From a marine gamma proteobacterium HTCC2089 (lineage in GTDB: Bacteria > Pseudomonadota > Gammaproteobacteria > Pseudomonadales > Azotimanducaceae): a stretch of 32,940 nt of DNA. A model generated the notes under the pieces. It had not been told where the DNA came from, made no database searches, and worked only from the letters and a program-made list of their open reading frames with translations. This document shows, piece by piece, positions 31,238 through 32,940 of the stretch. Location of the stretch: NCBI GenBank assembly GCA_905182905.1, contig CAJJDH010000073.1:1-32940 (forward strand), read 5' to 3'. Both the position numbers and the translations under genes were made by a program. Each line of letters opens with the position of its first letter. Position 1 is the first letter of the stretch.

Positions 31238-31758
31238 ATGGGGCTGTTAACCCAAGAACACCTTGATTTAATTGGCATTGCTGAATTTAGTGTTGAAATA
31301 GAAGTTAGTCGGCGGGGCATCAAAAGCATGCCGCCACTACAGGGCAACAATAGGCCAAATATGTTTAGGGCGACAAAGCGCCGCCTATGCTAATTTTTAT
31401 TCTGTTTAGCCTCATCAACGTCTTAGCGGATATGCGGGTTGACGGCACTGCGCGGCGTAACGTTGCAGGCCCAAAGCTGCCGCTTAAACGTATCATAACT
31501 GCGGGAACTCAGATCATTGTGCACTGACCTGTTAAGGCTGGAGATTGTTCGACTGCTACTCATGTTGGTTTGTTCATGTACAACGCCGCGGTTTGGAGCG
31601 CCCACCGTATGCATTACGATGAGACCTATGCTAAGGAGGTAGACGACTACCCAACCGTGGTGATAAATGGCCCCTTGCAAGGTGATTTGCTTTCTCCGGT
31701 GGCGCTAGAACTTGGGTTCAACATTGTGCATCGCACAGTTCTAGCTTTTCGGCTTTAA
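31238..31758 (+). pseudogene. Decayed MaoC-like (FAS1-type) dehydratase gene
   Basis: Three pieces of one hot-dog-fold acyl-CoA dehydratase survive in order. The N-terminus is at 31238 (MGLLTQEHLDLIG...VEIEVSRRGIK). A middle piece in a second frame follows from 31432 (DGTARRN...KLPLKRIITAGTQI), interrupted by a TGA at 31525-31527 before PVKAGD. A C-terminal piece in that same frame (MYNAAVWSAHRMHYDETYAKEV, then YPTVVINGPLQGDLL) stops early at 31756-31758. Intact relatives are near 280 residues; about 100 residues between PVKAGD and MYNAAV and the last part are missing. The TGA here has no redox context and I see no SECIS, so it is a nonsense codon. Clearly non-functional. Confidence 0.75.
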
Positions 31759-31836
31759 GTGCAAAAAAGCTATTGCGCTGAGTAGACGGCACGTTAAGGT
31801 AACGCTCCTAATTTAAATCACAAGAGAACTACGCTT

Positions 31837-32214
31837 ATGTTCAGTCATATTATGATCGGTGCTTCTGACCTTCAGGCTTCGAAGGTTTTTTATGATGCGG
31901 TTTTGGGTGCCTTAGGCCACAAACCCGGTGTTATCGATGACAAAGGTCGATGTTTCTATATGACTGAAGCAGGTATCTTTGCTCTATCTACGCCCATAGA
32001 CGGTGAGCCGGCTTCACATGGCAACGGCAGTACAATTGGCTTTCACGCAGCCAGCACTGAAGCTGCAGACGCTTGGCATGCTGCGGGTGTAGCAAATGGT
32101 GGAGTCACTTGCGAGGACCTGCCGGGCTTCCGCGGCGGACCAAGTGGCATGTACTTGGCTTACCTGCGCGATCCTTCAGGTAATAAGATCTGTGCCTTGC
32201 ATCGTCCTGGCTAG
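31837..32214 (+). CDS. VOC-family (glyoxalase/bleomycin-resistance fold) protein
   Basis: A 125-residue single-domain VOC protein. It opens with FSHIMIGASDLQASKVFYDAVLGALGHKPG and ends with YLAYLRDPSGNKICALHRPG, the usual paired beta-alpha-beta-beta-beta modules. H4 and a C-terminal acid or histidine may bind a metal. Small VOC proteins include glyoxalases, dioxygenases and resistance proteins, so no reaction can be given. AAGAGA lies before the start at a somewhat long distance. It has its own terminator and appears to be a single-gene unit behind the MaoC pseudogene. Confidence 0.9.
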   Translation: MFSHIMIGASDLQASKVFYDAVLGALGHKPGVIDDKGRCFYMTEAGIFALSTPIDGEPASHGNGSTIGFHAASTEAADAWHAAGVANGGVTCEDLPGFRGGPSGMYLAYLRDPSGNKICALHRPG

Positions 32215-32230
32215 ACTACTCTATACATGC

Positions 32231-32268
32231 AACGCCAGCTGCAGTGCGCTGGCGTTGTCATCTTTTCG
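32231..32268 (+). terminator. Intrinsic terminator after the VOC gene
   Basis: A 9-bp stem AACGCCAGC (32231-32239) / GCTGGCGTT (32248-32256) with an 8-base loop, followed by a T-rich stretch ending near 32267. It lies 17 bp behind the VOC stop codon. Confidence 0.75.
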
Positions 32269-32414
32269 CCTTAATGCAGGCTTTTGTTGACCAACTATTG
32301 TGTCTTTTTCCGCTAGTGAACTTGGTAAATTGCAGTCCTATTTTTTTCTTTTTCAGTGCAGGTCTATCCAACTAAATAGGTGGTGTTGCAACCCGCCTTC
32401 TATGATGGTCAATC

Positions 32415-32789
32415 ATGCTTAGACCGCTAATGTTCATATTGGCATGGGCGAGTATTTGTCTGCGCTTGATTATCCCCATGGGTACTATGCCCACGGACGG
32501 TCACTGGTATTTAATACTTTGTCCGGACGGCATGAGCGTCAAGCAAATGCCGGATATGCTGGGCGAGCATCATCAACACCACAACTCAAGTGAAGTTGAA
32601 CCCATCAATTGCGACTTTGCAGTATTCTCGGCAAGTGATGAATTAAACCTGACGGCTTCGCCTGTACTACTCGCCACTACTTATTCTTTCGTCACCACTC
32701 CCACGTTAAGCGTTGCTGCGCATTCTGCAGGAACGTTCACCAACTACCATTCTCGCGCTCCACCAAGGGTTAGATTTTTCTACAGCTAA
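32415..32789 (+). CDS. DUF2946-like histidine-rich exported protein
   Basis: A 124-residue protein with an N-terminal hydrophobic segment (LRPLMFILAWASICLRLIIP) that should send it to the periplasm or membrane. It carries ILCPDGM, a GEHHQHH cluster, one cysteine at INCDF, and a C-terminal YHSRAPPRVRFF. These features resemble DUF2946-type proteins, which are often found beside copper-handling genes, so a metal-binding role is a fair guess. I see no strong ribosome binding site. The next gene starts 41 bp behind it on the same strand, suggesting an operon that continues beyond the window. Confidence 0.65.
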   Translation: MLRPLMFILAWASICLRLIIPMGTMPTDGHWYLILCPDGMSVKQMPDMLGEHHQHHNSSEVEPINCDFAVFSASDELNLTASPVLLATTYSFVTTPTLSVAAHSAGTFTNYHSRAPPRVRFFYS

Positions 32790-32830
32790 AATTTTAGTAA
32801 TGCAAAAATGTAACACTATGGAGAATTGTT

Positions 32831-32940
32831 ATGAGCAAGATATTTGCTTTGAGTTTTTTCTGCCTGTGCAGTATTGCTGCTTGGGCGGATACTAGGCCTG
32901 ACAGCCACGCACCTATTGGTGTAATGGGCGACCACACACA
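32831..32940 (+). CDS. 5' part of an exported protein gene, cut by the window end
   Basis: Only the first 36 codons are in the window. They encode a signal peptide (MSKIFALSFFCLCSIAAWAD) and then DSHAPIGVMGDHTH. This APIGVMGDH opening is typical, as I recall, of a family of outer-membrane or transporter-like proteins found with DUF2946 and copper-linked genes, but with so little sequence this is tentative. GGAG nine bases upstream supports the ATG at 32831. Probably in an operon with the gene at 32415. Confidence 0.65.
   Translation, partial: MSKIFALSFFCLCSIAAWADTRPDSHAPIGVMGDHT

Noticed and set aside
31525-31527. The TGA in the MaoC-like remnant as a second selenocysteine codon
   Set aside because: The position is not redox-active in this family, and the gene has further large deletions and a frame change.

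Overview
The window looks like a piece of the chromosome of an aerobic, heterotrophic, Gram-negative gammaproteobacterium, most likely marine. This placement is inferred from the gene families: a large TonB-dependent receptor, a Tat-dependent molybdenum hydroxylase, 3-methylcrotonyl-CoA carboxylase, a PsiE-type protein, YciH, and many acyl-CoA and alpha/beta-hydrolase genes. Base composition is moderate, around half G+C. I see no rRNA, tRNA, CRISPR array, insertion sequence or phage.

Left part (1-11000). After a gene-poor lead come a DUF1330 protein and a Rieske-type oxygenase alpha subunit (574-2102), a beta-lactamase-fold serine hydrolase (2243-3565), a two-gene molybdenum hydroxylase of the isoquinoline 1-oxidoreductase type (3851-6513), a long TonB-dependent receptor with its own terminator (7051-9943), and a class I methyltransferase. 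Together they suggest uptake and oxidative attack on small organic or aromatic compounds. The substrate cannot be read from the sequence.

Middle part (11000-22070). Two small genes follow: a stand-alone helicase-associated domain and a PsiE-like membrane protein. Next, on the minus strand, is the most remarkable gene of the window. It is a redoxin-fold protein whose frame is crossed by a TGA exactly where the redox cysteine belongs, followed by a hairpin that fits a bacterial SECIS element. I read 12217-13356 as one selenoprotein gene. Beyond it lie yciH, a 9-bp tandem repeat, an acyl-CoA ligase, a secreted alpha/beta hydrolase, an MDR-family reductase, and a minus-strand set of haloalkane dehalogenase-like hydrolase, GST-like protein and membrane-anchored unknown. 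A near-perfect Fur box precedes that set, so it is probably iron-regulated. A TetR regulator with an odd translation start sits upstream.

Right part (22180-32940). mccB-mccA encode methylcrotonyl-CoA carboxylase (leucine/isoprenoid catabolism). They are followed by an NAPE-PLD-like metallo-hydrolase divergent from an MTA/MTI phosphorylase, a radical SAM protein with a cysteine-rich tail, a membrane-anchored unknown translationally coupled to a 42-residue hydrophobic miniprotein, and a crotonase. A MaoC-type dehydratase pseudogene, a VOC protein, a DUF2946-like histidine-rich protein and the start of an exported protein complete the window.

The main lead is the selenoprotein. Secondary leads are the Fur-controlled dehalogenase operon, the decayed MaoC gene, the coupled miniprotein, and three inverted-repeat elements upstream of or between genes.
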